Notes: generated by a model from the letters alone, not told the origin. A DNA stretch of 64,000 nt from Halalkalibacter urbisdiaboli (GCF_002156385.1 NZ_MVJM01000001.1:1-64000); one strand, 5' to 3'. Shown: positions 24,932 to 33,615, numbered from the stretch's first letter. Numbers and translations are program-made.

Positions 24932-25980
24932 TTCTGCAAGTTGGTGAGAATATGTGACAATAAATAATTAGCATCATGGCTAACGCCACAAATTAATGCC
25001 GACCCACGTTGGTATTGCCAAGGCAAACCTAAAAAGTAAAGTCCATCAATTTCACTTATGCCTCTTTTATGAATAGGCTTTCCATCAGAATCTTTCACAC
25101 CTTCGATCGAAATCCATTCATAAGATGGAACAAAGCCCGTTGCCCATATTACCGTATCGAAGGTCTGACGACTATGATCTTCAAACACTACTTCTTTTCC
25201 GATAACTGAAACGACCTTTGGCTTAAGCTGTACCTGCTTGTTCTTAATATATCCCTTTAATTCTTTTCCGAAAATCGGGTCCTTCTGTTTTTTAAACCAT
25301 TTTCCTCGTTTCGTATCAACTCCAGCATACAACAGCCCAAGTCGTTCTAACCAATCGAATATACTTCTTCCTAAAAAACGAAGCGGTAAAAATTTTAGTC
25401 GATGACTAACGGCCATTGTCACTTCCCTCTCTTTTGCTAGCTCAAGTGCAATTTGCGCACCCGAATTACCTCCTCCAACAATCAATACTGATGTTTTAGG
25501 AATCTGTCTAGGAGAAACATATGAAGAAGAATGGAACTGTAATGGATGTTGTTCATGTTCTTTAAAAACCGGGGGTATATAAGGCTTTTGAAAGGCTCCT
25601 GATGCAATGATGACATTTTTCGCTTCAATTCGTCCTTTATTTGTCTCAACATAGAATAAGTCATGTTTCTTGATTATATTGTAAACTAAGGTGTTGCACT
25701 TTACGGGAATGTTGAAATGATTAACATAGCTTGCTAAGTAATTTGCCATCTCGTCTTTAGTTGGAAATCCGTCAGCTGAACCGTTCATTCTTAATTCAGG
25801 TAGGCAAGAGTATCTTCTTGGAGTAAATAGAACTAATGAATCGTACCTCTTCCTCCAGGAGTCTCCTATTCTTTCATTTTCATCACATACTATAAAGGAA
25901 ATGCCTTCTTTCTTTAAGTAATAACCCATCGCAATACCAGCTTGACCTGCACCAATTATTACCGCATCGTAATATTCCAT
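24928..25980 (-). CDS. Flavin-dependent monooxygenase/oxidoreductase (CzcO-like)
   Basis: 350 residues. FAD-binding GAGQAGIAMGYYL lies at the N-terminus and a second, NADPH-type motif GGGNSGAQIALEL in the middle. IWATGFVPSYEWI near the end is the ATG motif of the family. Such proteins are often annotated as CzcO or YpdA-like oxidoreductases with no settled substrate. AGGAG is 8 bases before ATG 25980; a longer frame to 26046 has no RBS. Its stop overlaps the ATG of a decayed downstream gene. Confidence 0.83.
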   Translation of the reverse strand: MEYYDAVIIGAGQAGIAMGYYLKKEGISFIVCDENERIGDSWRKRYDSLVLFTPRRYSCLPELRMNGSADGFPTKDEMANYLASYVNHFNIPVKCNTLVYNIIKKHDLFYVETNKGRIEAKNVIIASGAFQKPYIPPVFKEHEQHPLQFHSSSYVSPRQIPKTSVLIVGGGNSGAQIALELAKEREVTMAVSHRLKFLPLRFLGRSIFDWLERLGLLYAGVDTKRGKWFKKQKDPIFGKELKGYIKNKQVQLKPKVVSVIGKEVVFEDHSRQTFDTVIWATGFVPSYEWISIEGVKDSDGKPIHKRGISEIDGLYFLGLPWQYQRGSALICGVSHDANYLLSHILTNLQK

Positions 25981-26122
25981 ACTCGCAACTCCTGAAAATA
26001 ATATTCTAATACCTATTTGAATATTATTATAAAGAAGCTTGTCCATAAAATAAAGAATAAAATTGAAATATTTTCCTTATACCAAATAACCGGAGCAGTC
26101 GTTGCGTCCACCCCGGTTGTTG

Positions 26123-27487
26123 TTACAGCCCTATCGATTGCTCTTTCTCTTTACGCTTCTTTTGTTGATGCAGTGTTGCTCCTCCTTTTAACACAATAAA
26201 TAAAAGCACAGCAAGCTCCCCTACCATTCCAACGGATTGTGCTAGTGCCCCAATTACACCATTCCAATTTGGAACAAGGCTTGAGCCTACTAGTAAAATT
26301 AGGAACGTAATCAGAAGATTCGTAGATTGAGTAATAAGCATCGCTTTTGTTTGCTCTCGAATAAGAAGGATTCCATTACAAAAATCAATACAAGGAAAGA
26401 CAATCGTCATGATTAGAAACACATGTAAACAGTCCATACTTGCTTCCACTAATCGTTCATTCGCTCCTAGAACCGTTTCTAAAAAGAGCGGGCCAAGTGG
26501 GGTGAAACAAATGATTGCTAACACAATAGCTGGAATGATTCCAATAACCGATGTAAACTGGATGACTTTTTTAGAATTTTCATTATAAAAAGATAGCACA
26601 ATTTGATGGACGTACGTAAAAAAGCTTAAAATCAATTGCGTAACACTAAGGGCTAATGCATAGGATGCGATAGCAAGCTCAATCTCATTTGTTTTCCCTA
26701 GAAATGCATTTATAAAAGGTCCAACCATAACGATAATGAGTGAAGACCAAATTAACGGACTATAAAAACGAAACACTTGTTTTTTTGTTGTAACGGTATG
26801 ATTGGCTTGCTTCTCTTTAAGTTTTTTGACAAGCAAACGACCCTCAAGATAGCTTACAAGACTTTCGACCATCATCCCCGCTAAAAAGATATACGCGCCT
26901 GTAACTGCCGTAATATTTCCTCCTTTAATAAAATACAAAGAAAGTAGATACATAACAATTAAGCGAATAATCATCCCAATCGTGAGCCATTTTGTTTGTC
27001 TTTCTAAAATAATAACCCCTTGAAATAAGCAGCGAATCGCAGAGAAAAACGTAACAATGATTAAAATTTGATAAACTTCTATAATTTGACTTACCATCGC
27101 AGACTCCGCACCGAAAAAGTAAGTGAAAATCCATTTTCCGATTGGTGTATAAGCAATGGTCGTTGCAATGAACATAAGTACTAGTAACACATATGTAGCT
27201 ACATGCAAAACGGCTTTAAACGAAACTTTATCTCGAACTAGGGCTGAACATGTATGCCGCAATAAGACGCCCAGTCTTTCTGTAATCGCAAATAAACTCA
27301 TCGCAATAACATAGCTAGAGATAATGACTTCTGCCTCTTCCCCACGTGCTAATGTTCCGTTGATAATAATATGTGAAAACGTTACCAAACTTGCTGACAA
27401 CCCCAACGGAATAAAGAACAACAACAGTTTGCTTATAGGTAAAAATGATGTTTGCTTCTCTTCTCTCATAGCCTTCTCTTCTTTCAT
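26123..27487 (-). CDS. MATE-like multidrug/lipid exporter-type membrane protein
   Basis: About 454 residues and 12 predicted helices in two related halves, resembling the MATE/MOP flippase superfamily (FFIPLGLSASLVTFSHIIINGTLAR at the N-terminus). The substrate is unknown. The start is uncertain: ATG 27487, ATG 27469 and 27529 are in frame and none has a strong RBS. A minus-strand TATAAT (27509-27514) would start transcription near 27502, which excludes 27529. A perfect TAACAACGTTGTTA palindrome lies at that point. Confidence 0.7.
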   Translation of the reverse strand: MKEEKAMREEKQTSFLPISKLLLFFIPLGLSASLVTFSHIIINGTLARGEEAEVIISSYVIAMSLFAITERLGVLLRHTCSALVRDKVSFKAVLHVATYVLLVLMFIATTIAYTPIGKWIFTYFFGAESAMVSQIIEVYQILIIVTFFSAIRCLFQGVIILERQTKWLTIGMIIRLIVMYLLSLYFIKGGNITAVTGAYIFLAGMMVESLVSYLEGRLLVKKLKEKQANHTVTTKKQVFRFYSPLIWSSLIIVMVGPFINAFLGKTNEIELAIASYALALSVTQLILSFFTYVHQIVLSFYNENSKKVIQFTSVIGIIPAIVLAIICFTPLGPLFLETVLGANERLVEASMDCLHVFLIMTIVFPCIDFCNGILLIREQTKAMLITQSTNLLITFLILLVGSSLVPNWNGVIGALAQSVGMVGELAVLLFIVLKGGATLHQQKKRKEKEQSIGL

Positions 27488-27492
27488 CGTCT

Positions 27493-27506
27493 TAACAACG
27501 TTGTTA
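27493..27506 (-). promoter_or_regulatory. Operator-like palindrome before the MATE-type gene
   Basis: TAACAACGTTGTTA is a perfect 14-bp palindrome. It lies between a minus-strand TATAAT and the probable start codon, where repressor binding would block transcription. No linked regulator gene is present. Confidence 0.45.
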
Positions 27507-27575
27507 TAATTATATGTATATTGTATCATACCACTTATTACAACTAAATAAAGAGCCTATCTCAAAAGTCAATGA

Positions 27576-27608
27576 AGCAGGGGTATCCCATAAGGGATAC
27601 CCCTTTTA
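27576..27608. terminator. Terminator of the DUF3892 gene
   Basis: GGGGTATCCC (27580-27589) pairs perfectly with GGGATACCCC (27594-27603), flanked by TTTTATT on the plus strand. Confidence 0.7.
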
Positions 27609-27625
27609 TTACATACAGTACTTCA

Positions 27626-27850
27626 TTAAAAGGTTGGAAGGTTGTCCAAGTTATTTGATGGGTCTCCATCTGCATCACTTCGTAAATGCATATCACCGTC
27701 GCGACCTTTAAACACATTCACATGTTCAATTTCGCCATTTTGGGCCATAGCTTGTGCTTGTTTGTAATCAACAACTTGTCCATTTGAAAGCTTACATTCA
27801 ATAATGTCACCTTCATTGTTTTTGCGTACTGCTATAATTTGTTGACTCAT
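27626..27850 (-). CDS. DUF3892-type small protein
   Basis: 74 residues matching the DUF3892 pattern: an N-terminal IIAVRKNNEGDIIECKLSNG, then YKQAQAMAQNGEIEHVNVFK, and a polar Asp-rich C-terminus. The function is unknown. AAGGAGG is 7 bases before ATG. Confidence 0.8.
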   Translation of the reverse strand: MSQQIIAVRKNNEGDIIECKLSNGQVVDYKQAQAMAQNGEIEHVNVFKGRDGDMHLRSDADGDPSNNLDNLPTF

Positions 27851-27975
27851 CCTATCGCCTCCTTACCCACTAGTATGTGCCAAGTTTTGTCGTTTATTCA
27901 TCAATCGGATTTCGAACAACACGCATGAACAGAGTAAGTTTGGGAATAGTACGAATACATGATAGGAGGTTGACG

Positions 27976-28329
27976 ATGGATCAGATGATTAATGAATTAG
28001 CCAATTGGCTCGAGAATGGAAAAGGACATACAGTCATGATTCAAAAGAGGGAGATTCAACAAGGGGATGTCATTGACCTTGATAGTGTGCAGCTTCAGTT
28101 AGAAGATGTTTCCGTACGAAAAATAGAAGCTCCTGATCCAGATGGATACTTAGCGAAATCAGAAATCATTCTACATGGAAATGGTGAAATTAAAACGGAT
28201 CGGGGGCAAATGCCCTTACCACAAAACACATATGAAATCCCCCTTTTCGGAAGATTTGAATCGGCGGTAACAGACAACGGATTGCAAGTAAAAACTGAAA
28301 AATCCATTTATGATTTGTATAAACAATAA
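27976..28329 (+). CDS. Hypothetical soluble protein
   Basis: 117 residues starting MDQMINELANWLENGKGHTV. It has alternating beta-type segments and no membrane helix or known motif. AGGAGG before ATG 27976 supports this start over a longer frame from 27877. It is monocistronic with a strong terminator. Conserved small Bacillus proteins of this kind are usually uncharacterised. Confidence 0.65.
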   Translation: MDQMINELANWLENGKGHTVMIQKREIQQGDVIDLDSVQLQLEDVSVRKIEAPDPDGYLAKSEIILHGNGEIKTDRGQMPLPQNTYEIPLFGRFESAVTDNGLQVKTEKSIYDLYKQ

Positions 28330-28334
28330 AATAA

Positions 28335-28370
28335 CGAGCGAAATCCACGATAGGATTTCGCTCATTTTTT
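28335..28370. terminator. Bidirectional terminator between converging hypothetical genes
   Basis: GAGCGAAATCC (28335-28345) and GGATTTCGCTC (28353-28363) form a perfect 11-bp stem followed by TTTTTT. Confidence 0.85.
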
Positions 28371-28713
28371 ATGCTGTGAATTTATAATCAATCATTGGTT
28401 GCTTGTATTTTTCTACTTTGCATTTGACATACGTTTCCGAAAGCTCAAATAGCTCGGCTACATAAACCAATCCTCCGTAATATGTTTTTGCTTTTTGCAA
28501 TTCCCCTTGGAGAAGTGATTCATAGACGACACTATCTAGGTCTTCCTTAACCGTTAATATGTAGGGGTTTTTTGCAAATAATTGATATAGCTCCGATATC
28601 AACATTGGGCTTTTACCATATTTCTCATTCATCTCGATGATAGCTTGATTAAGTGACAATCCATTTTCAACAAATCTTTTTATCTCTTCTATAAATAATT
28701 TGTTTTGGTTCAT
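28369..28713 (-). CDS. Hypothetical protein with a strong upstream cre site
   Basis: 114 residues, soluble, mostly helical: MNQNKLFIEEIKRFVENGLS, then YGGLVYVAELFELSETYVKC. No family is recognised. AAAAGGAGTGATAATA leads to ATG 28713; the GTG nine bases upstream is part of the RBS region. The upstream 28762-28775 sequence is an ideal CcpA site, so catabolite control is likely. Confidence 0.6.
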   Translation of the reverse strand: MNQNKLFIEEIKRFVENGLSLNQAIIEMNEKYGKSPMLISELYQLFAKNPYILTVKEDLDSVVYESLLQGELQKAKTYYGGLVYVAELFELSETYVKCKVEKYKQPMIDYKFTA

Positions 28714-28761
28714 TATTATCACTCCTTTTATACGTCTAGTTTACCACTATCCGCATTTATT

Positions 28762-28775
28762 TGAAAGCGTTTTCA
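28762..28775 (-). promoter_or_regulatory. cre (CcpA-binding) site
   Basis: TGAAAGCGTTTTCA matches the cre consensus TGWNANCGNTNWCA at every fixed position and is nearly palindromic. It lies about 50 bp upstream of the minus-strand start at 28713 and just beyond the end of the next minus-strand gene. Confidence 0.7.
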
Positions 28776-28791
28776 ACATCATTTTTTTTCT

Positions 28792-29151
28792 TTATTTTTG
28801 TTCAAGTGAATCCAAAACATTTCCCGACTCCTCTTCCTCTGGTAAACGCTCCCTCCACTGCTCAAATTCATCCTTATCAGGCAGAAGTGACTCCAAAGGA
28901 AAATCGACAAGCATCGGCTTAATTGTTTCCTCGACAAATTCTTGTCCCCACTGTGAGGAGTTGCTCGTTATATTCATAATTTCTTCTGGATCGATGTTAA
29001 AAAAGATACTGGCTGTTACTAGTAAAATTGCCGCTACCAGTACACACTTAATTAACGTACGTACTAATGACAAAACTAGGAATAGGACGAGCAATCCACC
29101 GATCATAACAATCCAGTTCTCTTTGGCAAATAAAGTTTCGAGTAAGTCCAT
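28792..29151 (-). CDS. Hypothetical membrane protein
   Basis: 119 residues. Two adjacent membrane segments (WIVMIGGLLVLFLVLSLVRTLIKCVLVAAILLVTASIFF region, about 13-50) are followed by an acidic soluble tail (EEIMNITSNSSQWGQEFVEE ... EEEESGNVLDSLEQK). GGAGG is close to the ATG. A cre site follows its stop. The function is unknown. Confidence 0.65.
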   Translation of the reverse strand: MDLLETLFAKENWIVMIGGLLVLFLVLSLVRTLIKCVLVAAILLVTASIFFNIDPEEIMNITSNSSQWGQEFVEETIKPMLVDFPLESLLPDKDEFEQWRERLPEEEESGNVLDSLEQK

Positions 29152-29264
29152 GACAAATCCTCCAACAAACTACAAATAGTCGTTCATTTTTTAGTATAAT
29201 CGAATCAATAATCTCTAAACCTGATTATGGAAAATAACATGATTTCAATGTAGGAGTGAAACAA

Positions 29265-29789
29265 ATGTTTGACCCAACCATATTTGATAATTTAAAGGTC
29301 GTTTTAGAAGGCGCTATTTATGATTTGGACTTAGATGGGGAGATTATTGTGACGAATCGGGCTGATTTGCTTGATTTAGCAACGATGTCACGGCGCTTCT
29401 CAATGCAATTTCAGATGCAAGGCGCCAAGCAAACCTATCCTGTTGCTGAAATCATTATTTTTTCATCGTTACGGGATTTTGCGACAGAAATGATTGACGG
29501 TGATGAAAAACGGGCAGGTTGTGTAATAGAGATTAATTTTTATACAATCATTGATAACGTAGAAGATCATTGTCAAATGATTGAAAAAGCCTTTACGGAC
29601 ATATGGGACCGCCGCCCTTTTATTAATCAAGAGATCTCGTTTAAGTACGGACGGAAAAAACGACTGTTAAACAAAACAAATTTAAACTTCGAGCGAAAAA
29701 TCAATGAAAATCAAATTGATGATTTAAAGGGAATCGTCGAATATTCATTAGAATCATTAGCATTTTTAACAGAGAACTTTGACCAATAA
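29265..29789 (+). CDS. Hypothetical soluble protein upstream of a DUF456 gene
   Basis: 174 residues starting MFDPTIFDNLKVVLEGAIYD. Alpha/beta composition, no membrane helix, no recognised motif. TAGGAGTGAAACAA precedes ATG 29265; a GTG nine bases upstream is inside the RBS. The next gene starts 19 bp after the stop, so the two are probably co-transcribed. Confidence 0.65.
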   Translation: MFDPTIFDNLKVVLEGAIYDLDLDGEIIVTNRADLLDLATMSRRFSMQFQMQGAKQTYPVAEIIIFSSLRDFATEMIDGDEKRAGCVIEINFYTIIDNVEDHCQMIEKAFTDIWDRRPFINQEISFKYGRKKRLLNKTNLNFERKINENQIDDLKGIVEYSLESLAFLTENFDQ

Positions 29790-29808
29790 TAGATGAGGAG
29801 TTGCTTTC

Positions 29809-30291
29809 ATGGATACAGTTTGGTGGCTTGTTATCGTTGTCGCCTTTTTACTTAGCTTTGTTGGACTTATTTATCCGATTATCCCATCGGTTCTAATGAT
29901 TTGGGTTGGCGCCATCATCTACCATTTTCTTATTAACGCCGAAATGCTCACATGGTGGACATGGGGGTCTTTCCTTGTATTCACAATGATTCTTTTTGTA
30001 ATCGATTATATCGCCAATCATTTTTTCGTAAAAAAATATGGAGCGACGAAATCTGGACTACGTGCGGCGACAATTGGTTTAATCGTTGGAAGCTTTATTT
30101 TTCCACCATTCGGGATTTTAATTATTCCGTTCTCTCTCGTCCTCATAACGGAATTGGTCCAAAAGAAACCTTTTAATGAAGCTGGAAAAGTTGCACTTGG
30201 TACACTCATAGCCTTTTTAAGTAGTACGTTTGCGAAAGCGTGTATTCAACTAACTCTTATTGTTGTGTTCTTACTTGATGTGTTTATCTAA
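29809..30291 (+). CDS. DUF456-family membrane protein (YqgC-like)
   Basis: 160 residues with four to five helices. The opening VVAFLLSFVGLIYPIIPSVL and the later GLIVGSFIFPPFGILIIPF are characteristic of DUF456, the family of B. subtilis YqgC. The function is unknown. It is close behind the hypothetical gene at 29265 and ends at a strong terminator. Confidence 0.8.
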   Translation: MDTVWWLVIVVAFLLSFVGLIYPIIPSVLMIWVGAIIYHFLINAEMLTWWTWGSFLVFTMILFVIDYIANHFFVKKYGATKSGLRAATIGLIVGSFIFPPFGILIIPFSLVLITELVQKKPFNEAGKVALGTLIAFLSSTFAKACIQLTLIVVFLLDVFI

Positions 30292-30322
30292 GTTGGTACT
30301 AAAATTGGTACCAGCTTTTTTT
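30292..30322 (+). terminator. Terminator after the DUF456 gene
   Basis: GTTGGTAC (30292-30299) pairs with GTACCAGC (30308-30315), followed by seven T. Confidence 0.8.
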
Positions 30323-30406
30323 ATTAATCGCCATTTTTTACATACGATAACTTTTTGGTAAACGGTCATTCTATTAGTAACGTAAAACGATTGGGGAGGC
30401 TTATTC

Positions 30407-31282
30407 ATGTTTTCATTAATGACGAAAAAAACAAGGTCGTTTTGTAGTAGCGAATATGACAAGTTAATCCGCGTGGTCCTTTGCCCACCACGCTATATGA
30501 CAATCAAAGATTTAATAAATGAAACCCAAAAGCATTTTAAAGATGAAGGAATTAATATCGAAAAAGCAATGGAACAGCATGACCAAATGGTCAAGACCCT
30601 TCGTTCCCATGGAGTCGATGTCATTTTGCTACCGGAACAAGAAAGATATCCTGAGCAAGTATTTACAAGAGATATTGGCTTTACCCTTGGTCAAACGATT
30701 TTTGTTGCTGAAATGGCTAGTGACGTTCGCCAAGGGGAAGAGGACGTATTTAAAGGATGGCTCGAGCAAGAGAAGATCTCCTATTATAATTTGGTAGGTG
30801 ACCGAATTGAAGGCGGCGATGTAATCATCGACCGTAATAAAATATTCGTTGGTTTAAGTGACCGGACAAATAAGTACGCCATCGATCATTTACGCACTCT
30901 TTTACCGGATTATGAAGTGATAGTTATTCCATTTACAGAAAAGTATCTTCACCTAGACTGTGTTTTCAATATCATTTCACCACATGAAGCGATTTATTTT
31001 CCTGGCGCTTTCACAAAAAAGGAACGCAACATTCTCGAATATCATTACGACTTAATTGAAGTCTCAGAAGAAGAGCAATTTACACTTGGAACAAACGTAC
31101 TTTCAATTGGAGAGAAGCGAATTTTGAGCCTACCTGTAAATAAGAAGGTTAATGCTCAGCTACGTCAGCGCGGATTTGAAGTAATTGAAGTTGATATTAC
31201 CGAGATTATCAAATCAGGTGGGTCATTTAGATGCTGTACCCTTCCAATATATCGTGAAGAAAGTGAGTATGCTGCTAACTAA
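30407..31282 (+). CDS. DDAH-like amidinohydrolase (YkgA-like)
   Basis: 291 residues of the guanidino-group-modifying fold (dimethylarginine dimethylaminohydrolase/arginine deiminase relatives). Visible are the substrate-binding FTRDIGF, DRIEGGDVII, the catalytic His region KYLHLDCVFNI, and the C-terminal nucleophile in SGGSFRCCTLPI. It probably hydrolyses a guanidino or amidino compound such as methylated arginine to citrulline. GGGGAGG precedes the ATG. An amino-acid permease follows in the same direction, with a LysE-type exporter after it. Confidence 0.83.
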   Translation: MFSLMTKKTRSFCSSEYDKLIRVVLCPPRYMTIKDLINETQKHFKDEGINIEKAMEQHDQMVKTLRSHGVDVILLPEQERYPEQVFTRDIGFTLGQTIFVAEMASDVRQGEEDVFKGWLEQEKISYYNLVGDRIEGGDVIIDRNKIFVGLSDRTNKYAIDHLRTLLPDYEVIVIPFTEKYLHLDCVFNIISPHEAIYFPGAFTKKERNILEYHYDLIEVSEEEQFTLGTNVLSIGEKRILSLPVNKKVNAQLRQRGFEVIEVDITEIIKSGGSFRCCTLPIYREESEYAAN

Positions 31283-31304
31283 GAATCGTACAGTCCAAAC
31301 CACT

Positions 31305-31360
31305 GCATTGCTTTTAGTCCTCTACAATTAAGCTTCTTGTAGAGGATGTGCGCAATGTAA
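31305..31360 (+). promoter_or_regulatory. Two-tier hairpin in the leader of the amino-acid permease gene
   Basis: An inner perfect 9-bp stem CCTCTACAA/TTGTAGAGG (31319-31327, 31337-31345) is nested in an outer GCATTGC/GCGCAATG stem. There is no clean T-tail. It lies between the DDAH-like gene and the permease RBS and could be an attenuator or processing site. It resembles no riboswitch I recognise. Confidence 0.4.
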
Positions 31361-31397
31361 ACTAGCTTACATATTATCCAAAGGAGGAGTGAGGCAT

Positions 31398-32771
31398 ATG
31401 AAATCAAATTCTGCCGAGAAGTCTGAAAAACCGTTAAAATGGTGGCAGCTTTCATTGCTCGGTGTAGCCTGTACAATTGGTACTGGTTTTTTTCTAGGTT
31501 CAAGTATTGCGATTGGCATGGCTGGACCAGCTGTTCTCTTTTCATTTGCCCTTGCCGCTTTGGGAACCTATTTTGTTTATGAAGCTCTTGCGAAAATGAC
31601 AATAACCGATCCGCAAAAAGGCTCCTTTCGTACATACGCGAAAAAAGCCTTCGGACGCTGGGCCGGCTTCTCTAGTGGTTGGGTTTACTGGATTTCAGAA
31701 ATGTTGATTATCGGGAGTCAAATGACCGCCTTATCCATCTTTACGAAATTTTGGTTTCCGGCCATTCCTCTTTGGATTTTTGCTAGTATTTATGCCATTC
31801 TTGGACTTCTTGTCATTCTTGCTGGACCTAAAGGGTTTGACCGGATTGAAAATTTGCTTGCTGTGTTAAAAATAGCAGCTATATTAATGTTTATTATTCT
31901 TGCTGCACTCGCTTTATTTGGTCTCTTCGGGAAAGGCACAGCACAAAATGAGCTACCTCGAACATATGGCGAATTTTTACCAAATGGGATAACTGGATTT
32001 TTACCCTCTTTAATATATGGGTTTTATGGTTTTGCTGGGATTGAAATCATCGGACTTTTGGCGATGCGTTTAAAAAATAAAAAAGAAGCACCAAAGTCTG
32101 GAAAAGTGATGCTGCTAATTTTAGCGATTTTATATATTACATCAATTGGTTTAGCTCTTATTATCGTAAATTGGAATAACTTCTCAACCGATGCAAGTCC
32201 GTTCGTTACAGCCTTAAACAATTACAAGATTCGATATGTCCAAGATATCTTTAACGGTGTCTTTATCATCGCTGGTTTCTCAACCATGGTTGCTTCATTA
32301 TTTGCCGTTATTAGAATTCTCGTCACGCTTGCTGAGGACCGCGATGCACCTACTGTTTTTTCAAAACGCGTAAAAAAAGAAATTGCCTTACCTGCAATGG
32401 CTTTGACAACAGGTGGAATCATCGTATCCATCATTCTTTCACTCGTAATGCCTGGGAGAATTTATGAGTATATAACAACAGCCGCTGGGCTAATGCTACT
32501 ATATAATTGGTTTTTTATATTGGGCTCCTATGGGCGTTTACATGAATTAACGAGAATGGATCATGTTAAGCAATTTTTCGGGTACATTCTCGTCCTTCTT
32601 GCAGTTATTGGAACCGTCTTTCACCATACGAGTAGACCTGGATTTTTTGTTAGCTTACTTTTCGTCGTAATCATTGGCCTTGTTACGTTAATCATGCGGC
32701 ACTTTTGGAAGAAAAACCCTAAGGAAGACAAACCCGAGCCAATTGGGACATTATTTACAAAGTTAAAATAA
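31398..32771 (+). CDS. APC-superfamily amino-acid permease
   Basis: 457 residues and 12 membrane helices. The N-terminal LLGVACTIGTGFFLGSSIAI is the unwound TM1 glycine motif of the amino-acid/polyamine/organocation family, and GFYGFAGIEIIGLLAMRLKN is the TM6 region. AAAGGAGG precedes ATG 31398 at about 11 bases; a GTG at 31389 abuts the RBS. Proximity to the DDAH-like gene suggests a guanidino- or amino-acid substrate (inference). The 3' end overlaps the converging LysE gene by 9 bp. Confidence 0.85.
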   Translation: MKSNSAEKSEKPLKWWQLSLLGVACTIGTGFFLGSSIAIGMAGPAVLFSFALAALGTYFVYEALAKMTITDPQKGSFRTYAKKAFGRWAGFSSGWVYWISEMLIIGSQMTALSIFTKFWFPAIPLWIFASIYAILGLLVILAGPKGFDRIENLLAVLKIAAILMFIILAALALFGLFGKGTAQNELPRTYGEFLPNGITGFLPSLIYGFYGFAGIEIIGLLAMRLKNKKEAPKSGKVMLLILAILYITSIGLALIIVNWNNFSTDASPFVTALNNYKIRYVQDIFNGVFIIAGFSTMVASLFAVIRILVTLAEDRDAPTVFSKRVKKEIALPAMALTTGGIIVSIILSLVMPGRIYEYITTAAGLMLLYNWFFILGSYGRLHELTRMDHVKQFFGYILVLLAVIGTVFHHTSRPGFFVSLLFVVIIGLVTLIMRHFWKKNPKEDKPEPIGTLFTKLK

Positions 32772-33389
32772 AATTTTGCACGCTTGGATTCCAAAATACA
32801 CACCGAATCCAATTAATGACAGTCCTGAAACAATCGAGACACCTGTAAGAAGCTTCGTTGTTAAAAAACGGCGCATACCGCTTGCAAGACTAGCCATCGT
32901 CACATCCCAAACCGTAATCCCTAAAAAGATCGCACCACAATAGACAATAAGCATATGTGTGTCATAGGTGGTTACGGTTTTAGCCAAAATCGAACCAAAA
33001 ATACCGAGCCAAAACAGGATCGTCAAAGGATTAAATAAAGACATAAAAAAACCTGAAAAAAACGATTTAACATGGGATTCCTGTTTACCTCTAGTCATGT
33101 CTAAAGACACTTTATTTGCACCAAGTAGGCTTTCATACCCCGTATAAACAAGCACAAAAAAGCCAAATAACCAAAGAAACGCTTGAACAAACGGAATTTC
33201 AATAATGTAGACAACCCCAAGAAAAACAAGCATCATATAAATGCCATCAGCGATCGTTGCACCAAGTCCTACGAGCCAAGCATGTAAAAAACCGTTTTTA
33301 ATCCCACGATCAATTTGTGCAGCATTAACTGGTCCTATCGGTGCAGCCAAAGATAATCCTAGTAACACATAACTTAAAAACACACTCAT
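32763..33389 (-). CDS. LysE/RhtB-family amino-acid exporter
   Basis: 208 residues, six helices. The N-terminal LLGLSLAAPIGPVNAAQIDRGIKNG is the LysE/RhtB signature, and FFMSLFNPLTILFWLGIFG is the conserved central helix. It likely exports amino acids or related metabolites. It converges on, and overlaps, the amino-acid permease. Confidence 0.85.
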   Translation of the reverse strand: MSVFLSYVLLGLSLAAPIGPVNAAQIDRGIKNGFLHAWLVGLGATIADGIYMMLVFLGVVYIIEIPFVQAFLWLFGFFVLVYTGYESLLGANKVSLDMTRGKQESHVKSFFSGFFMSLFNPLTILFWLGIFGSILAKTVTTYDTHMLIVYCGAIFLGITVWDVTMASLASGMRRFLTTKLLTGVSIVSGLSLIGFGVYFGIQACKILF

Positions 33390-33519
33390 AGCCTACCTCC
33401 ACAATCAATCAGTCAACCGGACAAACCTGCCCGCTTGTACATCCTATTCAGTAGAACAAGCTTTTACGACTGAAGATTGAGAATTCGAGAGAAAAAAGAG
33501 GGCACGAAAAAAAGGTTGT

Positions 33520-33615
33520 CGTGTGAGGGCGCTGAAAAAGGGTGGTTTTTCCTTTTCAGCGCCCTTTAAGTAATGTGCGAAGCCGTTGCCTGGTTTTGAA
33601 AGCCTTGCTATGAAT
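33520..33615. repeat. Extragenic repeat copy (33.5 kb)
   Basis: GGGCGCTGAAAAAGGG...CCTTTTCAGCGCCC, then AAGTAATGTGCGAAGCCGTT, GCCTGGTTTTGAAAGCC and GCTATGA. It follows the first half of the block at 16.28 kb nearly base for base. No gene is present. Confidence 0.7.

Noticed and set aside
26017-26199. Plus-strand hydrophobic open frame of 60 codons
   Set aside because: No RBS. It overlaps the ends of two minus-strand genes, and its hydrophobicity arises from the complement of a Lys/Glu-rich coding end.
27505-27519. PerR-box-like sequence TTATAATTATATGTA
   Set aside because: Only the first half matches the PerR/Fur consensus; the second half has four mismatches.
28700-29179. Plus-strand open frame of 159 codons
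   Set aside because: It lies opposite a better minus-strand gene with an RBS and membrane segments, and crosses a cre site.
31279-31635. Minus-strand open frame of 118 codons
   Set aside because: It is the antisense of the amino-acid permease start and its structured leader, with no RBS.
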